From an uncultured Clostridia bacterium (GTDB lineage: Bacteria > Bacillota > Clostridia > Oscillospirales > Oscillospiraceae): 11,629 bases of DNA. Below are positions 1 through 5,488 of the stretch, piece after piece. The notes below the pieces were generated by a model. The model was not told the DNA's origin, searched no databases, and saw only the letters and a program-made list of their open reading frames with translations. The DNA lies in assembly GCA_937894515.1 (NCBI GenBank), contig CALCRH010000108.1:1-11629 (forward strand), in the 5' to 3' direction. A program made the position numbers and the translations under genes. How positions within the stretch are numbered: position 1 is the first letter of the stretch; each line of letters begins with the position of its first letter.

Positions 1-1
1 C

Positions 2-136
2 CTTGTGAAAAATACGCACATATCGACCAAAATCCTGGAAGACCTGTTATCGGATTGTACGCCGCACGAACAGATGGTGCTTGCCGAATTTTTGAAAAAC
101 TCAATAGAAACATTTAGAAAATTCAAATCACGATAA
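2..136 (+). CDS. 3' end of an unidentified gene (partial)
   Basis: The frame is open from the left edge and gives 44 residues ending NSIETFRKFKSR before a TAA stop. A hairpin terminator begins 14 bases after the stop, which supports this frame over the neighbouring one that stops earlier. The residues are mostly charged and probably helical (KILEDLLSDCTPHEQMVLAEFLKN). They faintly recall the C-terminal tail of XRE-type regulators in Clostridia, but no domain can be assigned from so little. It lies outside the repeat-marked left end of the mobile element, so it is probably a flanking host gene. Confidence 0.6.
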   Translation, partial: LVKNTHISTKILEDLLSDCTPHEQMVLAEFLKNSIETFRKFKSR

Positions 137-149
137 GAAAAATGTAAAA

Positions 150-175
150 AGCACCGTGTCAAAAAACACGGTGCT
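150..175. terminator. Bidirectional hairpin terminator
   Basis: A perfect 10-bp stem (AGCACCGTGT with ACACGGTGCT) closes a 6-base CAAAAA loop. On the minus strand the stem is followed by a clear T tract (TTTTTACATTTTT); on the plus strand the tail is less T-rich (CATTT). It can end the plus-strand gene to its left and also stop minus-strand transcripts leaving the element. The first eight bases of the stem, with the A run before them, recur in the hairpin at 5051-5122. Confidence 0.85.
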
Positions 176-210
176 CATTTCATGCTTGTTATAACTCTAA
201 TAAAAAATAC

Positions 211-262
211 TTGTGCATTTCCATGTGCATTTGGGTGTAGTAAAGGTGTAGTAGGTGTAGTA
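211..262. repeat. Direct-repeat cluster, candidate integrase arm sites at the element's left end
   Basis: Two copies of a TGTGCATTT motif start at 212 and 224, 12 bases apart. They are followed by three copies of GGTGTAGTA at 234-242, 245-253 and 254-262. Near-helical spacing of short direct repeats inside one end of an element, downstream of int, is the usual look of arm-type sites bound by the N-terminal domain of Tn916/lambda-like integrases. The ATGTGCA core also recurs at 2071, 3721 and (inverted) 3750. The assignment as arm sites is inference. Confidence 0.5.
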
Positions 263-318
263 AACTCACTTTGCCAACGCCCAAAAGTCCTTATTTTAAG
301 CCATTTTTCCGAGTCTTA

Positions 319-510
319 TCACTCAATCGGCTTCATTGTCGGGATTTCATGACTTGTGCTATTTTTCACTAACATATCCCTCCGTAGTTCCTCATATCTC
401 CCATCTCTATTCTCCCCGATAGTCATATATCGGCATATCTGCTCGTATATAATCGGCGTATTGGTGACGAAAATGGAGATGTTGGAGAAGACATCTATAA
501 GAGCCGTCGA
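319..510 (-). pseudogene. Possible coding remnant, 63 codons without a start
   Basis: On the minus strand a frame runs from just after an in-frame TAA (511-513) to TGA at 319-321. It gives a protein-like stretch containing IIYEQICRYMTIGENRDG and ending HEIPTMKPIE. There is no good start near its beginning. A GTG within it follows a GGAGG at about 9 bases and would give only 16 residues. It lies directly downstream of the promoter at 536-564. It could be the tail of a disrupted gene, a tiny leader ORF, or chance. I do not recognise it. Confidence 0.25.
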
Positions 511-535
511 TTAAACACTACACTTAGGACAATAA

Positions 536-564
536 ATTATATCATATAAATCTCCAAATTTCAA
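536..564 (-). promoter_or_regulatory. Outward-facing sigma-A type promoter
   Basis: On the minus strand, TTGAAA (559-564) is followed after exactly 17 bases by a perfect TATAAT (536-541), predicting a start near 529. It lies downstream of the last gene of the element and points toward its end. The transcript would cross the repeat cluster and meet the terminator at 150-175. No convincing gene lies in its path. In a circularised element it would read across the junction into the other end. Confidence 0.65.
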
Positions 565-580
565 GATGTTCGGCAGCATT

Positions 581-611
581 GCCTCAACTCCACCGTGCCT
601 CAACTCCACCG
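581..611. repeat. Tandem duplication, 2 copies of a 15-base unit
   Basis: GCCTCAACTCCACCG occurs at 581-595 and again at 597-611, with one base between. It sits between the stop codon of the zinc-ribbon gene (617) and the outward promoter. It looks like a replication-slippage duplication; no role is evident. Confidence 0.8.
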
Positions 612-616
612 GAAAT

Positions 617-2011
617 TTATCTCTGCTTTCTCCATTGCTCGAACCGCCTTCGGGCGGTTTCTATATCAGCCATATTATCTGAGGTAATATAAATATGTAT
701 AGAGCGGAGTGCCTTCTTTATTAACACGCAGATGATTTCGGGATCATTTCTTGCGGAAATGCAAACGCACTTTATTCCTCTTACCTTACATAAGTGATCT
801 GCTACCGTAAACGTATCGCGTTCTGTTTTAGTCCCTCTATCTATAACAACAAAGGCAAGCCTTGATTCGGGTATGTAAGCATCAAGCAAGACTCCTGTTA
901 TTGTTTCATCATTTAATATAATATCGACATCATGGCTACCACAGTATAGCAGAATAAGCAGTTGTGGCAACACACGCAGGAATTCTTTCTCACAAATTTT
1001 GCAGCCTGCTTGCCCGATTGTTCTATTTGAAATCTTATCTTTCCACGAATGCCCATGCGAGCATTTCCACCAGACAGGTTTCATAGAATTTCTGGACACC
1101 TCTGTCGGAGTCAGTTTGTTCTTTTCATAATCCCATTCGCATAACAGGTCGGAATCTGTTGTTGCAAGGTCGTTATAGCCTTTCAAAACGGCGCGATCAG
1201 CGCATACGGGGCATATCGTTCCTTTTACACGAGCTTTAATAACGGATTTCCATTCATACCCGCATGTACTGCACGTCCACCACACGTTTAATGTGGACTT
1301 GGCGTTTACCATATCCGGTTTCAATTCTCCGTTACGTTCAGACCATTCACAAGCTAAGTCGGGATGAGTTGTAGCAAAATCGTTGAAGCCTTTCAGAGTT
1401 TTTATTCCGCTGCAATATGGGCATTTACTTCCGTCCGATCTGGTAGAAATCAGTGTGAACCACTCGTGTCCCTTACTGCACCGCCACCACACTTTCTTGT
1501 TGGCAAAAGCTGTAACCTGTGACGGACGCAACGGCAGATTTCTCGGAGACCATTCCTTTGCGACCTCCGGAAACAGCGTCTCCAAATCATTGAATCCTGC
1601 CAGCACCGCATTATGAGAGCAATATGGACAACCCGTACCGGCTACACGACTTTTGACCGATGCCGACCATTCATGTCCGCAATTTCCACGCCATATTACT
1701 TTTCTATGTGTTCCTGATCCAACCATCGTCGGCTCAAGAGGATAGTTCTTTGGAGACCATTCGCTTGCAAGCTCCGGATGTAATGTAGCCAGGTCGTTGA
1801 TACCGGCGACAATTCTTGCATTAGCACAGATGGGACACTTCTCTCCGTGAGAACGTGCCTTGGCACTTGTCTGCCATTCATGACCGCAGGAGCCTATCCA
1901 CCAGTATAGTTTATTCGAGCCAAACGGAACCTCGTCCGGTGTTAGTGGAAGATTCTTTGGCGACCATTCGGGAACAAGCTCAGGTCTCATTTTTGATATA
2001 CTATTTTCCAT
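617..2011 (-). CDS. Five-repeat zinc-ribbon protein with degenerate nuclease-like C-terminus
   Basis: A 464-residue protein. Residues about 8-340 are five copies of a roughly 68-residue unit (pattern LxPEWSPKN, then VWWxCxxGHEW, then CPxC), as in the DUF4379 treble-clef zinc-ribbon family common in Firmicutes mobile DNA. Ligands are C42/H44/C59/C62, C111/H113/C128/C131, C178/H182/C197/C200, C247/C250/C267/C270 and C317/H321/C337/C340. Repeat 4 has GY for GH but gains a cysteine. Residues 345-437 resemble the PD-(D/E)XK/Vsr-like nuclease domain often attached to these repeats: D377 is kept in LLDAYIP, but the usual acidic residue in the next strand appears to be valine (LAFVVIDRG). I chose the start at 2011 because AAGGGG lies 9 bases upstream; an upstream ATG at 2119 has no ribosome site and sits inside a hairpin. 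Its place between int and the element end suggests cargo; its function is unknown. Confidence 0.85.
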   Translation of the reverse strand: MENSISKMRPELVPEWSPKNLPLTPDEVPFGSNKLYWWIGSCGHEWQTSAKARSHGEKCPICANARIVAGINDLATLHPELASEWSPKNYPLEPTMVGSGTHRKVIWRGNCGHEWSASVKSRVAGTGCPYCSHNAVLAGFNDLETLFPEVAKEWSPRNLPLRPSQVTAFANKKVWWRCSKGHEWFTLISTRSDGSKCPYCSGIKTLKGFNDFATTHPDLACEWSERNGELKPDMVNAKSTLNVWWTCSTCGYEWKSVIKARVKGTICPVCADRAVLKGYNDLATTDSDLLCEWDYEKNKLTPTEVSRNSMKPVWWKCSHGHSWKDKISNRTIGQAGCKICEKEFLRVLPQLLILLYCGSHDVDIILNDETITGVLLDAYIPESRLAFVVIDRGTKTERDTFTVADHLCKVRGIKCVCISARNDPEIICVLIKKALRSIHIYITSDNMADIETARRRFEQWRKQR

Positions 2012-2057
2012 ACCAAAAGCCCCTTGAAAATCTTTGCCCTTAGTATATGTAACTCTC

Positions 2058-2084
2058 GCTGATTTGAGAAATGTGCAAATCAGC
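2058..2084. promoter_or_regulatory. Inverted repeat overlapping candidate promoter of the zinc-ribbon gene
   Basis: GCTGATTTG (2058-2066) and CAAATCAGC (2076-2084) are perfect 9-bp arms around a 9-base loop. The minus-strand arm continues as GCTGATTTGCACATT, which matches the motif at the xis2-int promoter at 14 of 15 bases. A weak minus-strand promoter (TTCTCA, 17 bases, TATACT near 2041) would place this repeat over the -35 region. A shared operator is the simplest reading; the promoter itself is only a fair match. Confidence 0.5.
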
Positions 2085-2089
2085 AGAAA

Positions 2090-2120
2090 GATGCCACAAG
2101 GTAGATTTCCTCGTGGCATC
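2090..2120 (-). terminator. Terminator after int
   Basis: On the minus strand, GATGCCACGAGG and CCTTGTGGCATC form a 12-bp stem with one G-U wobble and a 7-base loop, followed by TTTCT. On the plus strand the same position is an A-C mismatch, so the structure favours minus-strand RNA. It begins 8 bases after the int stop. The T tract is short, so it may be leaky and allow the zinc-ribbon gene to be read from the int transcript. Confidence 0.6.
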
Positions 2121-2127
2121 CATTGGC

Positions 2128-3432
2128 TTAGGGATTTACAAATCCCATTTTCATCATTGTAATTCTGTTCAGATCTTGTATGGTCATATTATCAACGTCT
2201 TCCGGCTTGGTGATATACTTCGCAATTTCCTTTTGCTTCATCTCATCCATAGCATCCACATAAATGTTCATCGTCGTAGAAATATCTACATGTCCGAGAA
2301 TATCCTGAATTACTTTCAGGTTAACTCCAGATTCACAAAGACGGGTAGCGAATGTATGGCGGAGAATATGGCAGCTAAAGTCCGGCAATAAAGTCGGTTT
2401 CTTATCAAGATCGTTTTCGAGCAACACTTTGTCGTTGCAATCCCTCATAATACGTTTTAAGGCTTTGTTGAGTGTGCCTTGATGCTGAACCTCTCCAAAG
2501 CGATTCACGAAAATGAAATCTTCATATCCGTCAATCCTTGCCTTACTTACAATTCCGTTATCTGCTTGATACTGGCGTTCCATTTCAAACGCTTCTCTTA
2601 CACCGTCAATAATTGGGATATTCCTTTTGCCGGCATCTGTCTTTGGCGTATTGATGCTGAAATAAGTTCCGAAATCGTCACGATGGTTGTAGTAGACCAG
2701 AGTGTGATTAACACTGATAAATCCTTGCTCGAAATCTACGTCCCTCCATCTGAGTCCCGTGATTTCACCAACGCGCATTCCAGTATTGACCATGATGTAA
2801 AAGATCGGATACCAGTGCTTATACTTTTCCGTCTCTCTAATGTAATCCAGGAAGAGCTCCTGCTGTGCTACGGATAAAGCTTTCTTCTTTTCAACCTCAT
2901 GACCGTGTGCTGCTTTCAGTTCTTTCAGCATTTTATCGGTGGGGTTGCCTCGAATGTAGTTATCGTCCACAGCCACCTGAAAAACTTGATGGAGCACATT
3001 ATGAATACCATCTATCGTCGAAATCTTCAGATGCTTATCATCGGCAAGGTTGTTATAGAAACGTTTCACGTCAGATTTCACGACCTGCACTACACGCTTT
3101 TTTCCAAAAGTCGGCATGACAAACATCTCATACATGTAAACGTAGTTTTGAAAGGTGCTGTCCTTAATGCCCCGCTTAAGCTCTTTCCAAAGGTTGAAAC
3201 AGTCATTGACCGTAAGACCTTTTACATCAGTTTTGATGCCATCGTGCTTATCTGCGGCAAGTTCTTCTTCAAGTTCTCTTAGCTTATCCAGCGTAGGTGC
3301 AAAGGTCGAATGACGCACCCCATCCGGTGTAGTCCAGCGATATTCATAGCCATACGGCTTTTCCGTTTCGCCTGTGCGAAGTCTGACGCGGTGACTGTCA
3401 AATCGCACATTCTTTTTCACTGTTTTTCCCAT
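2128..3432 (-). CDS. int: Tyrosine site-specific integrase, Tn916/phage type
   Basis: A 434-residue tyrosine recombinase that would integrate and excise the element by recombining att sites. Residues about 10-60 look like the AP2-type arm-binding domain (YEYRWTTPDG). About 70-165 is the SAM-like core-binding domain. About 185-405 is the catalytic domain, with R220 (NTGMRVGEITGLRW), K264 (TPKTDAGKRNIP), H355 and R358 (HILRHTFATRL), H381 (LGHVDISTTM) and nucleophile Y391 (MNIYVD). All catalytic residues are present and the length is normal. The start has AAGGAG 7 bases upstream and lies 15 bases after the xis2 stop, so the two are surely co-transcribed from the promoter at 3735-3763. About 30 residues follow the usual end of the family (EDVDNMTIQDLNRITMM). 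Confidence 0.97.
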   Translation of the reverse strand: MGKTVKKNVRFDSHRVRLRTGETEKPYGYEYRWTTPDGVRHSTFAPTLDKLRELEEELAADKHDGIKTDVKGLTVNDCFNLWKELKRGIKDSTFQNYVYMYEMFVMPTFGKKRVVQVVKSDVKRFYNNLADDKHLKISTIDGIHNVLHQVFQVAVDDNYIRGNPTDKMLKELKAAHGHEVEKKKALSVAQQELFLDYIRETEKYKHWYPIFYIMVNTGMRVGEITGLRWRDVDFEQGFISVNHTLVYYNHRDDFGTYFSINTPKTDAGKRNIPIIDGVREAFEMERQYQADNGIVSKARIDGYEDFIFVNRFGEVQHQGTLNKALKRIMRDCNDKVLLENDLDKKPTLLPDFSCHILRHTFATRLCESGVNLKVIQDILGHVDISTTMNIYVDAMDEMKQKEIAKYITKPEDVDNMTIQDLNRITMMKMGFVNP

Positions 3433-3447
3433 AAAGGTTCTCCTTTC

Positions 3448-3660
3448 TTAGATGGAAACGGACTTCTCGATGTATTCGTCCAGTTTTTTTCTCTTAAAAA
3501 GTCTCTTTCGCCCGCTCCACAAAATAAAGTCGCAGTCTTCTCTGTTTGACAGTTTGCAAAGCTTGTCCCTTCCGATACCTGAATAAGCAACGGCTTCTTC
3601 CAATGTCAATGCAGCCTTTTCCCATACCGGAACAAGCTCCGTCTTTTCATTTTTGTTCAT
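3448..3660 (-). CDS. xis: Excisionase-like protein, second copy
   Basis: A 70-residue basic protein with a winged-helix/MerR-like layout (LTLEEAVAYSGIGRDKLCKL, then FILWSGRKRLFKRKKLDEYI), as in Tn916-type excisionases. Such proteins bend DNA at the element ends and steer the integrase toward excision. It is followed 15 bases later by int, the classic xis-int order. AAGGAGG lies 8 bases before the ATG. It is a paralogue of the protein at 3764-3973: 32 of 54 aligned residues are identical over the core. It has its own promoter with an inverted-repeat operator, so it may be expressed separately from the first copy. Confidence 0.88.
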   Translation of the reverse strand: MNKNEKTELVPVWEKAALTLEEAVAYSGIGRDKLCKLSNREDCDFILWSGRKRLFKRKKLDEYIEKSVSI

Positions 3661-3718
3661 TCCAATATCCTCCTTGCGATATACTGGTAATAGGATACTG
3701 GATTTCTTTTTCTTTTCC

Positions 3719-3763
3719 CAATGTGCAAACCAGCTTTATATAGCCGATTTGCACATTTGACAA
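3719..3763 (-). promoter_or_regulatory. Promoter of xis2-int with overlapping inverted-repeat operator
   Basis: On the minus strand TTGTCA (3758-3763) and TATAAA (3735-3740) are 17 bases apart. The inverted repeat ATGTGCAAA (3721-3729) and TTTGCACAT (3748-3756) brackets the -10 box: one arm fills the spacer and the other lies at the start of transcription. Inner bases add GCT/AGC pairing. A protein bound to both arms should block RNA polymerase. The half-site GCygrTTTGCACATT is the one also seen at 2058-2084. Candidate binders are Int, Xis or an unseen repressor. Confidence 0.65.
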
Positions 3764-3973
3764 TCAGATGGAATATGCTTTCATGAGATATTCAAGCAGT
3801 TTGTCTCTTTTGAACAATCGCTTATTGCCAACCCAAAGAACAAACTCACAATCTGGTTTATCTGATAACTCACAAAGCTTATGCCTTCCAATACCGGTGA
3901 ACTCAGCCGCTTCAAGTAACGTCATCATTGGCTTATCTTTCAGCTTGACCTGCTTAGTTTCGTCAATATCCAT
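3764..3973 (-). CDS. xis: Excisionase-like protein, first copy
   Basis: A 69-residue protein with the same winged-helix layout as its downstream neighbour (MTLLEAAEFTGIGRHKLCEL, then FVLWVGNKRLFKRDKLLEYL) and the same SI ending. A recombination directionality factor is the likely role; it could also be a DNA-binding regulator. AAGGAGG lies 6 bases before the ATG and overlaps the mazF stop region (the start is 11 bases after the mazF stop), so the gene is probably translated from the mazF transcript. Its stop lies next to the -35 box of the xis2-int promoter. The two copies differ mainly in the first 15 residues. Confidence 0.85.
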   Translation of the reverse strand: MDIDETKQVKLKDKPMMTLLEAAEFTGIGRHKLCELSDKPDCEFVLWVGNKRLFKRDKLLEYLMKAYSI

Positions 3974-3984
3974 TGTGAACCTCC

Positions 3985-4344
3985 TTATCCCAAATCGAGG
4001 CTCACGCGTAGAGCCGTATTGACTTGTTTCATAGTTTTGCTATCTATGGTGCCCACATAATCCAAGATGCGTTTCCGATCTATCGTTCTGACCTGTTCAA
4101 GAAGCGCAATGGAATAATCGGTAAGTCCAAATCTTTCTCCGATCTCAACATGAGTAGGCATCGTCTGCTTTTTTATCTTGCTTGTCAGCGGTGCAACAAT
4201 CACGGTCGGGCTGAACTTATTACCTACATCATTCTGAACAACAATTACCGGGCGGATACCGCTTTGCTCAGAGCCAATCGTTTCTCCGAGATCGGCAAAA
4301 ACTATATCTCCTTTATGAATTTCCATGTATTTGGCGTTTTTCAT
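3985..4344 (-). CDS. mazF: MazF-type mRNA interferase, no visible antitoxin
   Basis: A 119-residue protein matching the MazF/PemK ribonuclease family, which cleaves single-stranded RNA at short motifs. Family hallmarks are in place: GDIVFADLG, GSEQSGIRPVIVVQND, VIVAPLTSKIKK, PTHVEI and a DYSIALLEQVRTIDRKR stretch, closely like the Bacillus EndoA type. I chose the start at 4344 because GGAGG lies 6 bases upstream; an upstream ATG at 4380 has no ribosome site. A MazE-type antitoxin normally lies just upstream, but here the upstream gene is a 185-residue sigma-like protein, and the downstream gene is excisionase-like. Its start region is the 3' arm of an 11-bp inverted repeat that may limit translation. 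Confidence 0.93.
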   Translation of the reverse strand: MKNAKYMEIHKGDIVFADLGETIGSEQSGIRPVIVVQNDVGNKFSPTVIVAPLTSKIKKQTMPTHVEIGERFGLTDYSIALLEQVRTIDRKRILDYVGTIDSKTMKQVNTALRVSLDLG

Positions 4345-4409
4345 TTTTGACCTCCAGTTGTGAATTGATTTGTCCCACAACCCTTTACCGCAACTTTTGA
4401 GGTCAAAAA
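4344..4409 (-). promoter_or_regulatory. Inverted repeat burying the mazF ribosome site
   Basis: TTTTTGACCTC (4344-4354) and GAGGTCAAAAA (4399-4409) are perfect 11-bp arms 44 bases apart. In minus-strand RNA the 3' arm is the mazF ribosome site plus the first base of its AUG. A second, inner pairing (GTTGTG with CACAAC) lies just upstream of that arm. The 5' arm overlaps the hairpin at 4405-4423, so the two folds exclude each other. This looks like a translational switch. Confidence 0.5.
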
Positions 4410-4423
4410 GCGAAGTGCTTTTT
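4405..4423 (-). terminator. Weak terminator-like hairpin at the end of the sigma-like gene
   Basis: On the minus strand AAAAAGC and GCTTTTT form a 7-bp stem with a 5-base ACTTC loop, touching the stop codon of the sigma-like gene. The stem is mostly A-T pairs and its 3' arm doubles as the T tract. It shares bases with the 5' arm of the mazF inverted repeat. Confidence 0.4.
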
Positions 4424-4980
4424 CAATTTTTTTCAAAGAATTTTATGACATACTCTTTGAACATTTCTTTCCACAACTGTACTGAGCGTTCTGAAACGCC
4501 ATATTTTTCACTGAGAATACCCGTAGCCTCTTTTTTCAGCCCGCATAAGTACAGATCCATCATTTCAACCGCCCAATATTTCCAAACAGATAGCTCCTGT
4601 GTCAGTTTATCTATAACCATCTCTTCGTGAGCAGCTCTTTCCAAATCATAATCTGCTGCGATAATATCTTCGTAAGTGAGTTCTGTCCTCGGAATTCCTT
4701 GCGAGGTTGAAACAAATTCATACTGATTGCCACATTTTCTGTTTCGTTCACTCATTTCATGCTCCGAATGCCATTTGTCGTATTCTTTCTTTTCCGTTTC
4801 AATAAACATACGATCAATCTCTCCGCAGTCCTCGAAACTATCGCAAACGAAGAACCGACGCTGTTCACGCGGAAGCGTCCTATTTGTTTTCAATACTTGG
4901 TCCCATTGTTCTTTTGTCGCAACAATTAGTTCCTTCTTATCCGCATTGATGTCTTTGTAAATAAGGTATGTATTTTTCAT
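4423..4980 (-). CDS. Sigma-factor-like helix-turn-helix protein
   Basis: A 185-residue protein. The C-terminal part (about 102-182) resembles sigma-70 region 4: a helical stretch (LTYEDIIAADYDLERAAHEE), then a helix-turn-helix at about 150-178 (EATGILSEKYGVSERSVQLW). Proteins of this size and layout are common regulators in Firmicutes conjugative elements and prophages, where they activate element genes. The N-terminal 100 residues are charged and lack a clear region 2, so it may be an activator rather than a full sigma factor. I chose the start at 4980 because AAAGGAA lies about 7 bases upstream; an upstream ATG at 5022 lies beyond the leader hairpin. The ribosome site is inside the hairpin at 4983-5015. 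mazF follows after 78 bases. Confidence 0.75.
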   Translation of the reverse strand: MKNTYLIYKDINADKKELIVATKEQWDQVLKTNRTLPREQRRFFVCDSFEDCGEIDRMFIETEKKEYDKWHSEHEMSERNRKCGNQYEFVSTSQGIPRTELTYEDIIAADYDLERAAHEEMVIDKLTQELSVWKYWAVEMMDLYLCGLKKEATGILSEKYGVSERSVQLWKEMFKEYVIKFFEKN

Positions 4981-4982
4981 TT

Positions 4983-5015
4983 GAGTTCCTTTCCCGCGTT
5001 TGCGGGAAGGAACTC
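4983..5015 (-). promoter_or_regulatory. Hairpin sequestering the ribosome site of the sigma-like gene
   Basis: GAGTTCCTT (4983-4991) pairs perfectly with AAGGAACTC (5007-5015), and CCCGC with GCGGG inside it, with one bulged base and a GTTT loop: 14 pairs in 33 bases. In minus-strand RNA the 3' arm contains AAAGGAAC, the ribosome site of the gene starting at 4980. The stem is stable enough to hide it. The same symmetry could instead be a protein-binding operator. Confidence 0.65.
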
Positions 5016-5019
5016 CTAA

Positions 5020-5122
5020 CACAGTACGAAGCTAATAAACGCGCAAAAAAAGCACCGTCGAATCGAACCAAGACACATGGATATTACTATCTCATAGTCT
5101 CAATTCGGCTTCGTACGGTGCT
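5020..5122 (-). terminator. Long structured terminator of the lexA-like operon with alternative pairing
   Basis: In minus-strand RNA, AGCACCGT (5122-5115) pairs with ACGGTGCT (5058-5051), followed inward by CGAA/TTCG, CGAA/TTCG and AGAC/GTCT: a 72-base imperfect hairpin ending in a run of seven T. It ends the operon whose last stop is at 5201. Its 5' arm can also pair with GCTTCGTACTGTG at 5032-5020 (12 of 13 pairs), just past the T run, so read-through RNA could refold. The terminator call is firm; a regulatory role for the alternative fold is inference. Confidence 0.7.
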
Positions 5123-5200
5123 TGGTAGTTTTTCAGCCCTTTCGGGTCCTGCTCCGCTCGCGCGATTAAAAGTCGATTTTATTATTTGGTTTTATTGGTT
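5123..5200 (-). other. Structured-looking gap after the zinc-ribbon gene
   Basis: Between the stop at 5201 and the terminator, minus-strand RNA carries a CCC-GAAA-GGG mini-hairpin with a GNRA-type tetraloop, a GC-rich run (CGCGCGAGCGGAGCAGG) and an A-rich tract. No gene fits. Together with 5020-5122 it could be part of a small structured RNA, but I recognise no known class. Confidence 0.3.
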
Positions 5201-5488
5201 TTATCTAAGAGGTTTTTTTCTGCTTCTCGAAGTGATACGATAAGTCCCTCTCTTTTTTATTGTTCTGAACATTGCGGTATCAATGAGCTCATTGAACTTG
5301 CATTTTTGGCACTTCACTCGTGTTATATGGTGATCCGTGCCGTACACCTCAAGGAGATGAAATCCGCAATTAGGGCATTTTATCTCCCTTCTAACGAGCT
5401 TTTCAGCTTGCCTCCTGGAATAATCAAGTTTGGCGACGGTTTCCACCGGTAAGGGCTTTTGATACCTTTCAACTACGGTTTGCATCAT
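5201..5488 (-). CDS. Small zinc-ribbon protein, Com-like
   Basis: A 95-residue basic protein with one four-cysteine zinc ribbon: C38/C41 (IKCPNCG) and C60/C63 (VKCQKCKF). This resembles the Com-type zinc fingers found in phages and mobile elements; Mu Com is a translational activator, but that role cannot be assumed here. The N-terminal 35 residues (VETVAKLDYSRRQAEKLVRR) look helical. The C-terminus is very basic (RSRKKPLR), which fits nucleic-acid binding. Its ATG overlaps the stop of the metallopeptidase gene by four bases (ATGA), so translation is coupled. It is the last gene of the lexA-like operon. Confidence 0.75.
   Translation of the reverse strand: MMQTVVERYQKPLPVETVAKLDYSRRQAEKLVRREIKCPNCGFHLLEVYGTDHHITRVKCQKCKFNELIDTAMFRTIKKRGTYRITSRSRKKPLR

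Noticed and set aside
5044..5122. tRNA-like element on the minus strand (7-bp acceptor-like stem, TTCGATTC box, 72 bases long)
   Set aside because: No proper D or T stem, the anticodon hairpin has only a 3-base loop, and the 3' end runs into seven T. The pairing is better explained as a long terminator hairpin.
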